A DNA stretch of 64,000 nucleotides from a virus (IMGVR_UViG_3300017977_000066:1-64000); one strand, 5' to 3'. Counted from the stretch's first letter, positions 24,662-35,220 are shown. Notes: generated by a model from the sequence alone, not told the origin. Made by a program: numbers and translations.

Positions 24662-25477
24662 TTATACAGTTAAGATATCCATACCACCTAGGTCTATATG
24701 AAATCTTAAGTGTTCGTTTGTTATAGCATCATCTATAGAGATATTAGTATCTAAGAAATAAGCTATCTGTGCAGCGTAACACTCTTCACTACCATCTTCA
24801 GATACGTCTATGATGCTATTACATATGCCTAATTCAGTTATAAGTATACTACTTCCATATAACACATCCATAGCATGTTTTATCTCTAATACCTCATCTA
24901 TGGTTAAGAAGACTTCTACTTTTAAGAAATCAGTAACATACTCATTTTCTTCATTAGCTATATCGATACCAGTTGTTACTACTGGAGTTGGGTTAAGAAA
25001 TGTAGCATCATTAGTATTAAGCCTACTAACATTAGTATATTCTTCTTTTAAACTACTATAGATTAGGATATCGTCTTTATAATCTATACCAGAAAGATCA
25101 TAACCATAGCAAGCCAGATACTCTATACCATCTATAATGATATTCTTTCTTAATCTAGCTTTTGCAGATGGGGGTGTATTAGTAACTTCACTTACAGGTC
25201 TTAGATAAAATGGTAAGTGGTTAAACAATGCTGCATCTATAGGTCTATGTTTACTACGAGTAAGATTAAGTCTACTAGTAGCAGTATCATCTGCAGCCAC
25301 GCCTATAGTTAAGAGATTAACAACTGGATATTCTGGTAACACATCCATAGTCTTAACAACTTCTATACCGAACTTCTCATTAAGAGTGGTATTATCTAAT
25401 ACCCTATATGGCACACCTATGGCTTTAGCGTTTTGAAGCTTAATATTGTATATAGTATTTATTCCATTAAATAACAT
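24662..25477 (-). CDS. unknown protein, probable virion component
   Basis: 271 residues whose start overlaps the previous stop (TAATG) behind GAGGAGGAC. Beta-rich, no membrane segment or catalytic motif, with many Asn, Thr and Asp. Placement between an unknown gene and RuvC under class B control is like a structural gene, but that is contextual only. Confidence 0.65.
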   Translation of the reverse strand: MLFNGINTIYNIKLQNAKAIGVPYRVLDNTTLNEKFGIEVVKTMDVLPEYPVVNLLTIGVAADDTATSRLNLTRSKHRPIDAALFNHLPFYLRPVSEVTNTPPSAKARLRKNIIIDGIEYLACYGYDLSGIDYKDDILIYSSLKEEYTNVSRLNTNDATFLNPTPVVTTGIDIANEENEYVTDFLKVEVFLTIDEVLEIKHAMDVLYGSSILITELGICNSIIDVSEDGSEECYAAQIAYFLDTNISIDDAITNEHLRFHIDLGGMDILTV

Positions 25478-25896
25478 TAGTCCTCCTCATCTTCATTAAG
25501 AATATCTTTTAACTCGATCTCTTCTTTTTCAACACTGTTCTCACCAGGCACTATATCGTCAGGTATGAACTTGTCATCTATGTTTATATCAGCTACAAGT
25601 TTACCAGATGTTTGTCGTTCACTAAGTTTCTTAAAGATACTAGCCATGTTAGCAGCATTCTCTGCATTAGATTCACTCTCAGCATGTTTAAGTCTCTTAT
25701 CTACTAAACCTAGTACCTGGTCATCCAGAGAGTTAAGCACTTCATTAATGACTCTTATCTCTCCACCTTTAGTAGGTAGTCCGTTATTATACTGTATGAA
25801 CTCGTCTACCATGTCCTCTCTTAGCTTCCTTGTTTTAAAAATTATTCTCTGTTCTTCCGTTAGTAAGATACTATACGGGTTTATTATATCAGCCAT
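25477..25896 (-). CDS. unknown acidic helical protein, 139 residues
   Basis: The start follows AAAAGGACC. Helical in the middle, with a strongly acidic C-terminus (the last 25 residues are mostly Glu and Asp). It could be a small adaptor or scaffold protein. No recognised motif. First gene of the minus-strand operon ending with the spanins. Confidence 0.65.
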   Translation of the reverse strand: MADIINPYSILLTEEQRIIFKTRKLREDMVDEFIQYNNGLPTKGGEIRVINEVLNSLDDQVLGLVDKRLKHAESESNAENAANMASIFKKLSERQTSGKLVADINIDDKFIPDDIVPGENSVEKEEIELKDILNEDEED

Positions 25897-25914
25897 ATCA
25901 GGTCCTTTTATTTT

Positions 25915-25920
25915 TTCAAA
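25915..25920 (-). promoter_or_regulatory. class B element for the 25896 operon
   Basis: TTTGAA on the minus strand followed by AAAATAAAAGGACC. Confidence 0.45.
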
Positions 25921-25966
25921 TTAACTAGTCCTAGCCATGCCTTATATTAATTTAGACAAAATTCTC

Positions 25967-25972
25967 ATTGAA
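25967..25972 (+). promoter_or_regulatory. class B-like element for the 26000 gene
   Basis: ATTGAA followed by TGAGCTATATGAATAAAAGGAG. The spacing to the ribosome binding site is longer than usual. Confidence 0.3.
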
Positions 25973-25999
25973 TGAGCTATATGAATAAAAGGAGTATAT

Positions 26000-26458
26000 A
26001 TGTTTACAAAAATAAAAATGTATTTTAAGAGTTTAACATCTGTAGACATATATAGAGATGATATGGACCTCTATAGGGTAATAAAAGAACTTAAGCTTAG
26101 GTTCCGAGACATAGACCCTATGGCAAGTAAGCTACTATATACTAAAATAGTAACAGTAGATAAGAACATACTTAAATACATAGTTAGCTGTCATAATTTT
26201 CTGTTAAATGAGAAGAACAGCATACCAGACATACTTTATATTAATAACCACAGTACTAACTACCTAGTAGACTTTTTAAAAGATGATGATGGTAAGATAC
26301 TATTAAACAGTAACATCTACTTATTAGAGCTATTAGATAAGCTAGAGAGTCTATATGGTATGTACGAGTTACAACCAGATAGGAAACTTAAGAGTTATAT
26401 CATACATGTACTAAACATATATAGAGATATATATAAGGAATATGTTAATGACTCATAG
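26000..26458 (+). CDS. unknown helical protein, 152 residues
   Basis: Behind AAAAGGAGTATAT. Rich in Leu, Tyr, Asp and Lys, largely helical, no motif recognised. It is a single-gene unit divergent from the structural minus-strand operon, followed directly by a class A promoter. Confidence 0.65.
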   Translation: MFTKIKMYFKSLTSVDIYRDDMDLYRVIKELKLRFRDIDPMASKLLYTKIVTVDKNILKYIVSCHNFLLNEKNSIPDILYINNHSTNYLVDFLKDDDGKILLNSNIYLLELLDKLESLYGMYELQPDRKLKSYIIHVLNIYRDIYKEYVNDS

Positions 26459-26468
26459 ATATCTTAGT

Positions 26469-26488
26469 CTTATATTACTAATATGAAC
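26469..26488 (+). promoter_or_regulatory. class A promoter for the 26606-27990 operon
   Basis: TATATTAC at 26471-26478 followed by TAATATGAACC. A five-codon frame (26540-26557) with its own ACAGGAG sits between this promoter and the first gene. Confidence 0.65.
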
Positions 26489-26605
26489 CATGGTGTTTTA
26501 TTACATATGGACTAAATAAAAAAAAAACAGGAGTTGAACATGAAAATCATGGCTTAGTGTAACACCAATACAATAAACAGAACATTAACTTTAAGGAAAA
26601 AATAG

Positions 26606-26944
26606 ATGAAAAAAAAAGAAGGCGCTCCTATAACAGATGAGGGTAGTATGCTCGCCAACTTCTTTAGTAAGATACTATTCGATACAGGTAAGATAAACTC
26701 TTATAGAAGGTATGTAAATAGCTATATAAGAAGAGGTGGTAAGAAGACCAAATCACAGATAAACAAATTGGTTATAGATGACAGTATAAGCTGGAAGAGT
26801 TTTGTATTTCTGATATTCGAGATACTACATGTGAGTAAGTTAACTATAACTATAAAATTAGAGTATCCAAATGAGGATGCTACTGACCATACCATGACAT
26901 TCGATGCACCATCTGCAGATGTTAACGAAAAGAAAAAAGGATAA
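26606..26944 (+). CDS. unknown basic protein, 112 residues
   Basis: Begins with a Lys run (MKKKEG) behind AAGGAAAAAATAG. Basic N-terminal two thirds and an acidic C-terminal third. No motif recognised. First of three closely spaced genes. Confidence 0.6.
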   Translation: MKKKEGAPITDEGSMLANFFSKILFDTGKINSYRRYVNSYIRRGGKKTKSQINKLVIDDSISWKSFVFLIFEILHVSKLTITIKLEYPNEDATDHTMTFDAPSADVNEKKKG

Positions 26945-26947
26945 CCC

Positions 26948-27337
26948 GTGGAACCACTAGATATAAAAAACGATATGAAACACTGTATAACAGATGATGC
27001 TACTAAATCTAATATAAACAAACTGTCAGATCTTAACCCGACTAGCTTCTTCTCACACAAGACACAAGATTTTGTGAAAGAGACTTTAACAGATGCATCT
27101 AACGATTATGGTGTATTAAATGCTCTAGCTAAATCTATAGCTGTTTTAGAGTATAATAGTAAGATGGCGGATGTTAGAAAAATAGTTAAAACATACATGC
27201 ATGAGATAGGAAGCATCACTTCTAACTACTTCACTAAAAATGTCAGATCTGTATTCATGAAAGAAGATAAAGATGTTGAAGTTGATGACGTTAATATGCT
27301 TATAGCTTACATAGCTATATTTGATATCAAGTTTTAG
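26948..27337 (+). CDS. unknown protein, 129 residues
   Basis: Starts at GTG three bases after the previous stop, behind AAAGGATAACC. Helical, Asp/Lys-rich, without recognised motifs. Confidence 0.6.
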   Translation: MEPLDIKNDMKHCITDDATKSNINKLSDLNPTSFFSHKTQDFVKETLTDASNDYGVLNALAKSIAVLEYNSKMADVRKIVKTYMHEIGSITSNYFTKNVRSVFMKEDKDVEVDDVNMLIAYIAIFDIKF

Positions 27338-27345
27338 GAGCTACA

Positions 27346-27990
27346 GTGAATAATATCATAAACATTTCATCATTCGAGCCTGAGGGTAGTATAGGGTTAC
27401 TATTACACCCTAACACACATACAGATTTTAAAACTATCTTAGGACCACTCTACTCTATGAGTAACGGTATGTTCTTTATGAATAGTAGTGTATTCAAGAT
27501 CAACTGGTTGAATCAACCTTTAGATAATGATAAGTTTAAAATTATAAGAAAGAATAAGAAACGTAATGTTCCTAACTACTGGGAACTAGTTAAGCTTATG
27601 TTAGCAGATAGACTACTGCAAGATAAAGCTCTTCTAGTTAAGTTAGCTAAAGAGTTTCCTGAGGATATAGAAGGTACTGTATTTAACCCTGTACTTAAGA
27701 TTAAGAGAGGTGTCCTTACTGAGGTTATCACTAATGATAAACTCTATATCTATGGCATCATACTTAGTAGACTGGTACAGCACATAGTAACACTACTTAG
27801 ATCCGGAGAAATAGAAGATTATGAACATCTTACTGATGCTGAATATAAACTTCTTGTTACTAGCATAAAAGAGTATGTGTGGGATGATATCATAAGTCGT
27901 GTTGATAACAACATCCTAGCTGCTATAAATGACGATATGGATAACGATACACTTAAGAGAGAGTTCATGTCCATAGGAACTAAAAAATAA
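27346..27990 (+). CDS. unknown protein, 214 residues
   Basis: Starts at GTG behind TAGGAGCTACA, so three consecutive genes here include two GTG starts. Mixed alpha/beta, with a basic KKRNVPNYWEL stretch near residue 67. No family recognised. Confidence 0.65.
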   Translation: MNNIINISSFEPEGSIGLLLHPNTHTDFKTILGPLYSMSNGMFFMNSSVFKINWLNQPLDNDKFKIIRKNKKRNVPNYWELVKLMLADRLLQDKALLVKLAKEFPEDIEGTVFNPVLKIKRGVLTEVITNDKLYIYGIILSRLVQHIVTLLRSGEIEDYEHLTDAEYKLLVTSIKEYVWDDIISRVDNNILAAINDDMDNDTLKREFMSIGTKK

Positions 27991-27993
27991 TAT

Positions 27994-28042
27994 AACAGTA
28001 GCTAGTTAAAACTAGCTACTGTTGTTACTTTCTTTTTTTTAA
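27994..28042. terminator. terminator between 27990 gene and giant tail gene
   Basis: A 14-bp stem (27994-28007 with 28010-28023) then GTTACTTTCTTTTTTTT on the plus side. The neighbouring genes are convergent. Confidence 0.9.
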
Positions 28043-31000
28043 AAATTAGCTACACCATGACTTACTATAGGTTTTGTAGCTGGGGTTCTATTAGCTTGTT
28101 GATGATGTTGGTTGTTATCACTTAATGCTGATAGTATAGACTTGTTAAGTTCTACTAACTCACCCATCTTATTATTAGTATCAGCATGCACATGTAAGGA
28201 CTTAGCAAGTATGTTTTGTGAAGCTTTATGTGTATCATGCATCTCAGCAAGTTCTTTCTTATTATCTAGATGTTTAGTATCTATACTAACATTAGGGATA
28301 TGTACATCGTTACCTTTAGTAGATGGTTTACTAGTAGTACCATGTCTGCTAGTAGAAGTATTAGTACTAGCTATAGATGTATTACCACTTCCCATATCGT
28401 CTAGCTCTGTTAAAGTACTATGACCTGTTATACTAGATATAGTATTTCTATCATTGTTAACATCTGCTTCTATATCAGCTTTAGGAGCATTAGCTATATC
28501 ATCAGCGATACGAGTAGCCCTATGACCAACTTGACTAGCCCATTTTGATTTTAATAGTTCAGCACCTGCTTCAGTATACTCACCTTTAGCTATATTATTA
28601 AGAGACTTTTTGAATCCTAATAAGCCTTTAGGTCCTAAGTTAAATCCCATGTTGATAAGATCTCTCTGAATTACCTCAGGTTGATTATCTAACCAAGGGA
28701 GTTTACTATAAAGAGTCTTAGCAGTTTTATTAACATCATGGGCTAGTATCTTATAAGACTCAGGAGTTGTTATAACATCAGTATCTCTACCTATGATCTT
28801 CTTAAGAGGAACTCCTCCTTTAGCTTTATCTAATAAATGCCCAACACCGATGGTATCGTAACCTAGACTATCTTTATAAACTCTATTAACATTACCTTCA
28901 TCATCTACAAGGTTCTTGAGTAATAACCCTTTATTAAAACCTTTGTCTACTTTTATCTCACCTAGTATATCTTTACTAGTTATAGGTTTAGCTGGTTTAC
29001 TATAGATGTTATTAACAGACTTCTTAGTTATAAGATCATCAGAGCTTAAACTGCCTTTATAGTTACTGTTATTGGCAGATCTATGACCACTGTAGTCATC
29101 GTGACCAGGATGCCTACCAGTCATCTTCTGTACTTCTTTATTAATAGTAGATTCAGGGATGTCTGGTTTAATAGGGACACCATTATCATCTACTGGAACA
29201 TCATCACTATTGAATACATCAAAACCTATAACAGCTTTAGAGACAGCTGATTTAAAAGGCATGCCATCGTACATATATTTAACAACATGATAAGCATCAT
29301 ATGCTAACATAGACCATCCTACGAATGGTACGAATCTACTAGCTATCTTACCTAAGAGTTTTGCAGCGCCTTTCACACCTAGTTTCTTAATAAGGATAAC
29401 TTTTATTCTACTTAGCATAGCTTTTATAGCGCCACGTTTAGCTTTTTTAACTACTGTCTTCTTAGCTGCTTCTTTAACGACTTTCTTACCAGCAACTTTA
29501 GTCACGGCTTTAACGCCATACTTAGCACCTTTATAAGCTAGCTTAGTAGCACCTATACCAGCTTTTATAACATGCTTACCACCTAGTTTATAAGCAGCGC
29601 CAGCAGCTAATGCAGTAACACCAGCAGCACCTGCTAAACCTCCGTCACTAGTCATAGAGTCTTCTTTAGATGTTGTAGTAGAAGTAACATCTATACCCAT
29701 ACGTTTATTATACTCAACAGTCTCTTTTTTATCAGGGGCTATGGAACCTAAGCCCGGTATATGAGATAGTGCTGATCTTAAACTAAAACTAAGATTGCTA
29801 GGTAGGTGTTTAATATAGTCAAATCCTGTTTCTAAGCCATCCCATACTTTCTTAATATAGTGTCCTATAGTCTTAAATCCATTTATAGTAGATTTAACAA
29901 AAGTACTTGCTTGTTCAGGAGTTATACCTAATAATCCCAATATAGCAGTTCCGGCTAATAGTATATTAGTAGGAGTTAACCATGATGAGGCTTTCTTAAG
30001 TACATTTTTACCTTTACCAAGTAGTGCTTTCATTTTACCAGATGGTTTCTTACCATAGAGTTTCTTTAACCTATCTTGTTCATTACCATCTCTATCACCA
30101 TCACCATCTTTATCTAACTTGGAAGCTTCTTTAGCTTCTTCCTTGGCTTGGGCTTCTTCTTCATTCTCTTTAGCTATATTACTACTAGTGACCTCAAAAA
30201 GTTTCTTAGTATTAGCAGCTATGGCTTCTAGAGGATTTTTACTAGTGAATGAACTAAAATCTATAACACCAGTTGCACTAGCATTGTTATCGGTAGTTTC
30301 TTTTTTCTTATGGTCGAAGATGGTATCTACGCCTGAGAACTTGTAAGCTCCTTTTAAACCTAGCCCACCAACAGTCTTAGCAGCACTCCAAGCGCCTTTA
30401 TAAGTGGGCTTGATTACTTTACTAGTTAACATCATACCTTTAACATAAGCACCACCAGTAGCATTTAAAACTTTACCTATATCTAACCCAGGTCTAGTAT
30501 TCTCTTTTAACCAAGCTGTCCATTTCTCTTTCTCTTCAGGCGTCTCTAGTTGTTCTAATACTTCTTTAGCTTTTAGATCACCATTAGCCCAAGCTGTATA
30601 AAGATCTCTTCTAACAGGAGGATTGATCTTAGCTAGTGCTTTATTCTTGATTCTTTTAAGACTTTTACTAGCCATACCAAAAGCCATACCACTTCCTAAC
30701 CCGATGGTATCTTTAGCTATACCACCTAACTCAGGATAGAGAGATTTAACACCATTAGATACAGCTTTCATGGAACCAAAATAAGATTTACCAGCGAACT
30801 TAGCAAGATCTATAGCATTAGGGAGATGTAACTTACCATCTTTATCCATGATAAGTTCTTTACCATTCTTACCGATAACTTTCATCTCGTCCATGGTTAA
30901 CTTACCAGCTGTTTTAAAAGCTCTACCAACTCTTTTAGTTTGGTTTATGGCATACTTACCTATCTTAGTATTAGCTAATTTATTAACCATGTCTTTAACT

Positions 31001-34000
31001 GGCTTAGGTATAAGACCAGATAGTTTACTCTTCATTTTACCTACTAGCGAAGTAGGTTTACCATCTTCATTTTCAGAGCCCTCTTCTAGGGCTTTTTCCT
31101 GTACTTCTTCTATAGCTTCTTCATGTAGTTTAGTTACATTCTCTAAGAACTTATCATCTTCATTAAGCTTCTTCCATAAATTACCAGTAGGATCCATAGC
31201 TAGAAATGTCTTCTTATAAAGAGACTTAGCTTTACTATAATCTTCTGGCATAGGTAAGTTACCTAACAATGATTTCATAACCTTATCGAAGCCTTGTTCT
31301 TCTACTAACTTCTCGAACTCTTCAGAGTTCTTGATGATACTATCGGAAGCACCTTTACTACCTGATGTGAACATAGATTTAACTTCACCATACCATTTAG
31401 AAGTCTTCTCTTCTATAGCCTTAAGCTTAGGATTATTATCTAATGCAGCCTTCATACTGAAGTTACCATTTTCATCTTTAAGATCTTTTAAAGTTTCACT
31501 GTCTTTCAAACCTAGCATCTGGTCAGATATAAAAGACATACTATTAGCATATGCATCTGTTATAGACTTACTTAACTCTGGAAATTTCTTACTAACTCTC
31601 TCCAAGTTCTTGCTGAAGCTAGTGCTTACTTCCTCGAATGATTTAGGCATAGTTTTAGCTATGCCTTCTAATCCAGTTTTTAAGCTATCTACAAGGACTC
31701 CTACATCCTCACTGATATCATCTTTGAACTTAGACAGTTTCTCTCTGTTAGGTATAGCTAACTTGTTCTCGAAAGCTTGTTGTGGACTTAGCCTATTTAG
31801 ATGTTCACCATCAGCAGTGAACTTGAGATCCTTAGCAGTCTGCTTAGTAAATAACCCTTTAGTAGTTTTAGCTATATTAGAAGCAGCTCGACCTTCTTCA
31901 CTATTCTTAGCTTGTTCTAGTTTCTTCTTAGCTTGTTCTCCAATATCTTTAGCTTTCTTAGAGATGCCTAGCTCCTCGTCTAACTTTTTAGCCCCGTCTA
32001 TAAGTTTCTTTTTGTCTGGCATAACGAACTTAGTTTCGTATGCATTCTGAGGTGCTAGTTTATTTAGTCCTTTGTTATCTGTACTATAGCTAAAGTTCCT
32101 GAGTTTCTTATCAGTAACCAGGTCTTTAACACCTTTAGATACATCCTCCATCTTCTCTGTTAAGTTATATTTATTATCTAGCTCTTTAGCTTTCTCAGTA
32201 ACAGTATCTATACCTGTAGTAAGTTTGTTCTCTATCTTATTTAGTATTTCTTTACCAGTATCGGTATTTTCTTTAAAATCTTTAAGGTAAGTAGATTCAC
32301 CCTTGTAGTCTATATTTTTAATCCTATTAAAGTATTCATCTTTATAATCTTCTATATTACCTACTGCGAAGTCTATTTTACCATGTTTCTTAACCATATC
32401 TATATATGCATTAGCATTATCAGGTTCCTCTATGGCAGCCCTTTCCATCATAGTCATAAATGTCTGTGGGTCTCTATTAAAGAACATACTGGCACCATTA
32501 GCGGCTAATACTTCTTTAAATTTAGGATCACTATAGTTATCATTATAGATTTTAAATACCTTAGGAGCAACTCTACTATTTATTTCTTGTTCTTCTTTAA
32601 AATAGCCATTCGCTAGTCCTTTTTCCGAGTCTAACATAGATGGGGGTGGGTTTAAAGGTATACCTCTTTTAAGGTGTGCAGCTTCATGTCTGATGGTCTG
32701 GTCATCCATGGTGTTTTTAGCTATGCCATTTTTAGCTACTTTTCTGAACATATCTGTCCTCAGCATGACAGGATTTACCCCTTCTTCATTACCCTGTAAT
32801 AAAGCAGCTGCTCCCATAGTTTTTGGCATGGCACTAGCTTCATAAAATCTCACTGGTAGACCATCTACTATTTTATCTACATAGTTGTCTTCTTTACCGC
32901 CAAGCCCTCCTATTAGTTGGGCTATAGGGGTCTTACCACCTGCAGATATTTTTACATTAGATAAAAGGTTTTCTAATTTCTTTAAAACATCAGTTCTGAT
33001 GGTATTAGAATCTTTATCTTCTTTGTTTTTCTTATCCGCGATTTTAGTTTTTATTATGGGTCCAGTACTCTCACTAGCTAAAGCAACAGGATCTTCTGGA
33101 AGTAACGTTGAAGTAGATGTCCTAGGTTTTAAGTTAGCTAATCCGGCAACTATACCTCGTTTCGCACTAGTTTTCTTTTGTCTTACTTGACCTTTTTTCC
33201 TATTAGCACTGGTAACTCTCTTCCTAGGTTTAGACTGTTCAGGTTTTTCTTCGGCTTCTTCTACTTTCTTATTAAATTTCTCTTCGATATGCTTTAAAGC
33301 AACATTTTTATTAGTCTTAAGAACAGTCGTACCATTAGTTCTAGATAGATCACCTTTATCAAAGACACCAGAGTCTTCTAGCATACTAGGCCCACCAGCT
33401 AGTGATGATTCTTGTATGATGTCTCCGTAGCTAGCTAACTCTCTATCTTCTATACTATTAACTACCCTAAAGAACTCATTTATCTTATCTATATTTTCAG
33501 CACTATTATTTTTATTTAATTTATTAAGATGCTTCTCTATCTTCTCTTTAAGCTCTTTATCTTGTATGGTTTTTAAGAAGCCATTCTTAACTAAATAAGC
33601 TGGTACTAAAGACTTACCTGTTCCTATATAAGCTAATAGGGCCTGCATGATAACAGATTTAACTTCAGGCTTAGGATTCTTCTTACCTATGATGATCTCA
33701 AAGATGATATCGTTATCTAAAGCATCTGCTAATCGTTTACCTTTCTCTTCTACTTTCTTTTTAAACTCTTTTTTAAGTTTAGTTTCACTAGTAAAAGTAT
33801 TCTTCCTAAAATCAAAGACTTGCTTATCTTCACCACTTACAGTCTTAGAGCCTTTTCTTATAGTAGATAGTTCTCCAAGCATCTTGCTTAGTAGACCTGG
33901 TATGATTACTTCTACAGTCTTAACGAATTTATTATCTATAAAAGCTGCTTCATTAAGCTCTGAGGTCTTAGATACATCTATAGTATTTTTAGACTTATCA

Positions 34001-35220
34001 TTCTCTAATAAGTCATAAGCTACTTTTAAAGATTTTAGTTTAACTTTATCTACCCTAGTTGTATCTTTATCATCTTTAGCTTCTATCTCATCTATCTCAC
34101 GTTTGATAGCTTCTCTAGGATCTAATGTTAAGTTATTAAGCTCTCCTAATCTCTTACCAGATTCTCCTTTACCAGCAATACCGCTTACTATCTTATCAGA
34201 AGCTTTCTTAGTTATAGATTCTATAAGACCATCTACACCTATACTCATAAGCATAGCATTTCTAGAAGTACCGAACTCCTCGCCCATAGCCAGCATGTTG
34301 TCCATATCTTCCATACCAGCCATACTAGATACGAATGAAGATACTTTATCATTAACAAGGCGATTCATGTTTTTAGTTACTTTATCGAAAGTACTAGTAG
34401 ACTTTATGAGATTACCAACACCATCAGCAGCTTTCTTCATCATCTGTTGTTTTACGAAATCTGAAGACCTAGTCTTAACAAAATCAGGTAAGCCAGTATT
34501 CTTAACGATAGCTTCCATCTGAGTAGTTCTTATCTCACTATCTCTATGTAATAGATTATAAAGTTTTACTAGTGTGTAAGTCTGCTTCATTTGGAGTTCT
34601 AGATTTTTCTTGTAATAAGTATTATCAAGATCCATTTTTAACTCTACTTGTTTCTGAGAGTTACTAGCTATGATACCTAATATTTCATTACTTTCTTTAG
34701 CAGCTATTTCAGTAGCTTGTGCAGCTACATTTTGTTGTGCAGCTATCTTATCACCAGCTATGCCTAATAGCCCCGATACTTCAGAGTGTATCTTCTCGTC
34801 CTCAGTAGGTTCTCTTTCACTACCACTAGATTCATTCTCTTCGCTTAACCAATCTCTAACACTGTTGATACCACCAGTCATGCTGTCTGGTAAATAGTTA
34901 GATAAAACCCCTAATCCTGCAGAAGCAGCTTTTTTAACACTACCTACTTTTTCAGAAGCATTGTCTAGGATATTATCTACAGCATATTCAGCATCACCTA
35001 GCCTATCACCTATATCCCCTGGTAAAGCATTGAACATACTTTTCTTAAAAGATTTAGCTATATTTTCACTAGTTACAGCATCATCGAGAGCAGCTTTAAC
35101 ATCGCCAACAACACCAGTACTGGGTTTACCATCGTTAGCCATGGGATCTTCCATACCGATGTCTCCACCCCCTTCTAACATCTTGTCTATGTCATCCATA
35201 TCATCGAACTCATCGGCCAT
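28039..35220 (-). CDS. giant tail-associated protein with HEAAH motif, EF-hand and T4-type lysozyme domain
   Basis: 2393 residues from ATG 35220, chosen because CAAGGAG lies just upstream. A longer frame from 35262 lacks one. Long helical Lys/Glu-rich arms resemble a tape-measure protein. Near residue 840 is IRHEAAHLKRG, a zinc-metallopeptidase-type HExxH with a possible third ligand in KEEQE about 30 residues on. Near 1707 is DKDGDGDRDGNE, an EF-hand calcium loop. Hydrophobic stretches occur near 1753, 1865 and 1965. Residues about 2095-2240 form a T4-lysozyme (GH24) domain with Glu in LVDDEGN, then KDSLGYDTIGVGH. Such a protein would set tail length and digest peptidoglycan during injection. 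The protease role is inferred from the motif only. Confidence 0.85.
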   Translation of the reverse strand: MADEFDDMDDIDKMLEGGGDIGMEDPMANDGKPSTGVVGDVKAALDDAVTSENIAKSFKKSMFNALPGDIGDRLGDAEYAVDNILDNASEKVGSVKKAASAGLGVLSNYLPDSMTGGINSVRDWLSEENESSGSEREPTEDEKIHSEVSGLLGIAGDKIAAQQNVAAQATEIAAKESNEILGIIASNSQKQVELKMDLDNTYYKKNLELQMKQTYTLVKLYNLLHRDSEIRTTQMEAIVKNTGLPDFVKTRSSDFVKQQMMKKAADGVGNLIKSTSTFDKVTKNMNRLVNDKVSSFVSSMAGMEDMDNMLAMGEEFGTSRNAMLMSIGVDGLIESITKKASDKIVSGIAGKGESGKRLGELNNLTLDPREAIKREIDEIEAKDDKDTTRVDKVKLKSLKVAYDLLENDKSKNTIDVSKTSELNEAAFIDNKFVKTVEVIIPGLLSKMLGELSTIRKGSKTVSGEDKQVFDFRKNTFTSETKLKKEFKKKVEEKGKRLADALDNDIIFEIIIGKKNPKPEVKSVIMQALLAYIGTGKSLVPAYLVKNGFLKTIQDKELKEKIEKHLNKLNKNNSAENIDKINEFFRVVNSIEDRELASYGDIIQESSLAGGPSMLEDSGVFDKGDLSRTNGTTVLKTNKNVALKHIEEKFNKKVEEAEEKPEQSKPRKRVTSANRKKGQVRQKKTSAKRGIVAGLANLKPRTSTSTLLPEDPVALASESTGPIIKTKIADKKNKEDKDSNTIRTDVLKKLENLLSNVKISAGGKTPIAQLIGGLGGKEDNYVDKIVDGLPVRFYEASAMPKTMGAAALLQGNEEGVNPVMLRTDMFRKVAKNGIAKNTMDDQTIRHEAAHLKRGIPLNPPPSMLDSEKGLANGYFKEEQEINSRVAPKVFKIYNDNYSDPKFKEVLAANGASMFFNRDPQTFMTMMERAAIEEPDNANAYIDMVKKHGKIDFAVGNIEDYKDEYFNRIKNIDYKGESTYLKDFKENTDTGKEILNKIENKLTTGIDTVTEKAKELDNKYNLTEKMEDVSKGVKDLVTDKKLRNFSYSTDNKGLNKLAPQNAYETKFVMPDKKKLIDGAKKLDEELGISKKAKDIGEQAKKKLEQAKNSEEGRAASNIAKTTKGLFTKQTAKDLKFTADGEHLNRLSPQQAFENKLAIPNREKLSKFKDDISEDVGVLVDSLKTGLEGIAKTMPKSFEEVSTSFSKNLERVSKKFPELSKSITDAYANSMSFISDQMLGLKDSETLKDLKDENGNFSMKAALDNNPKLKAIEEKTSKWYGEVKSMFTSGSKGASDSIIKNSEEFEKLVEEQGFDKVMKSLLGNLPMPEDYSKAKSLYKKTFLAMDPTGNLWKKLNEDDKFLENVTKLHEEAIEEVQEKALEEGSENEDGKPTSLVGKMKSKLSGLIPKPVKDMVNKLANTKIGKYAINQTKRVGRAFKTAGKLTMDEMKVIGKNGKELIMDKDGKLHLPNAIDLAKFAGKSYFGSMKAVSNGVKSLYPELGGIAKDTIGLGSGMAFGMASKSLKRIKNKALAKINPPVRRDLYTAWANGDLKAKEVLEQLETPEEKEKWTAWLKENTRPGLDIGKVLNATGGAYVKGMMLTSKVIKPTYKGAWSAAKTVGGLGLKGAYKFSGVDTIFDHKKKETTDNNASATGVIDFSSFTSKNPLEAIAANTKKLFEVTSSNIAKENEEEAQAKEEAKEASKLDKDGDGDRDGNEQDRLKKLYGKKPSGKMKALLGKGKNVLKKASSWLTPTNILLAGTAILGLLGITPEQASTFVKSTINGFKTIGHYIKKVWDGLETGFDYIKHLPSNLSFSLRSALSHIPGLGSIAPDKKETVEYNKRMGIDVTSTTTSKEDSMTSDGGLAGAAGVTALAAGAAYKLGGKHVIKAGIGATKLAYKGAKYGVKAVTKVAGKKVVKEAAKKTVVKKAKRGAIKAMLSRIKVILIKKLGVKGAAKLLGKIASRFVPFVGWSMLAYDAYHVVKYMYDGMPFKSAVSKAVIGFDVFNSDDVPVDDNGVPIKPDIPESTINKEVQKMTGRHPGHDDYSGHRSANNSNYKGSLSSDDLITKKSVNNIYSKPAKPITSKDILGEIKVDKGFNKGLLLKNLVDDEGNVNRVYKDSLGYDTIGVGHLLDKAKGGVPLKKIIGRDTDVITTPESYKILAHDVNKTAKTLYSKLPWLDNQPEVIQRDLINMGFNLGPKGLLGFKKSLNNIAKGEYTEAGAELLKSKWASQVGHRATRIADDIANAPKADIEADVNNDRNTISSITGHSTLTELDDMGSGNTSIASTNTSTSRHGTTSKPSTKGNDVHIPNVSIDTKHLDNKKELAEMHDTHKASQNILAKSLHVHADTNNKMGELVELNKSILSALSDNNQHHQQANRTPATKPIVSHGVANF

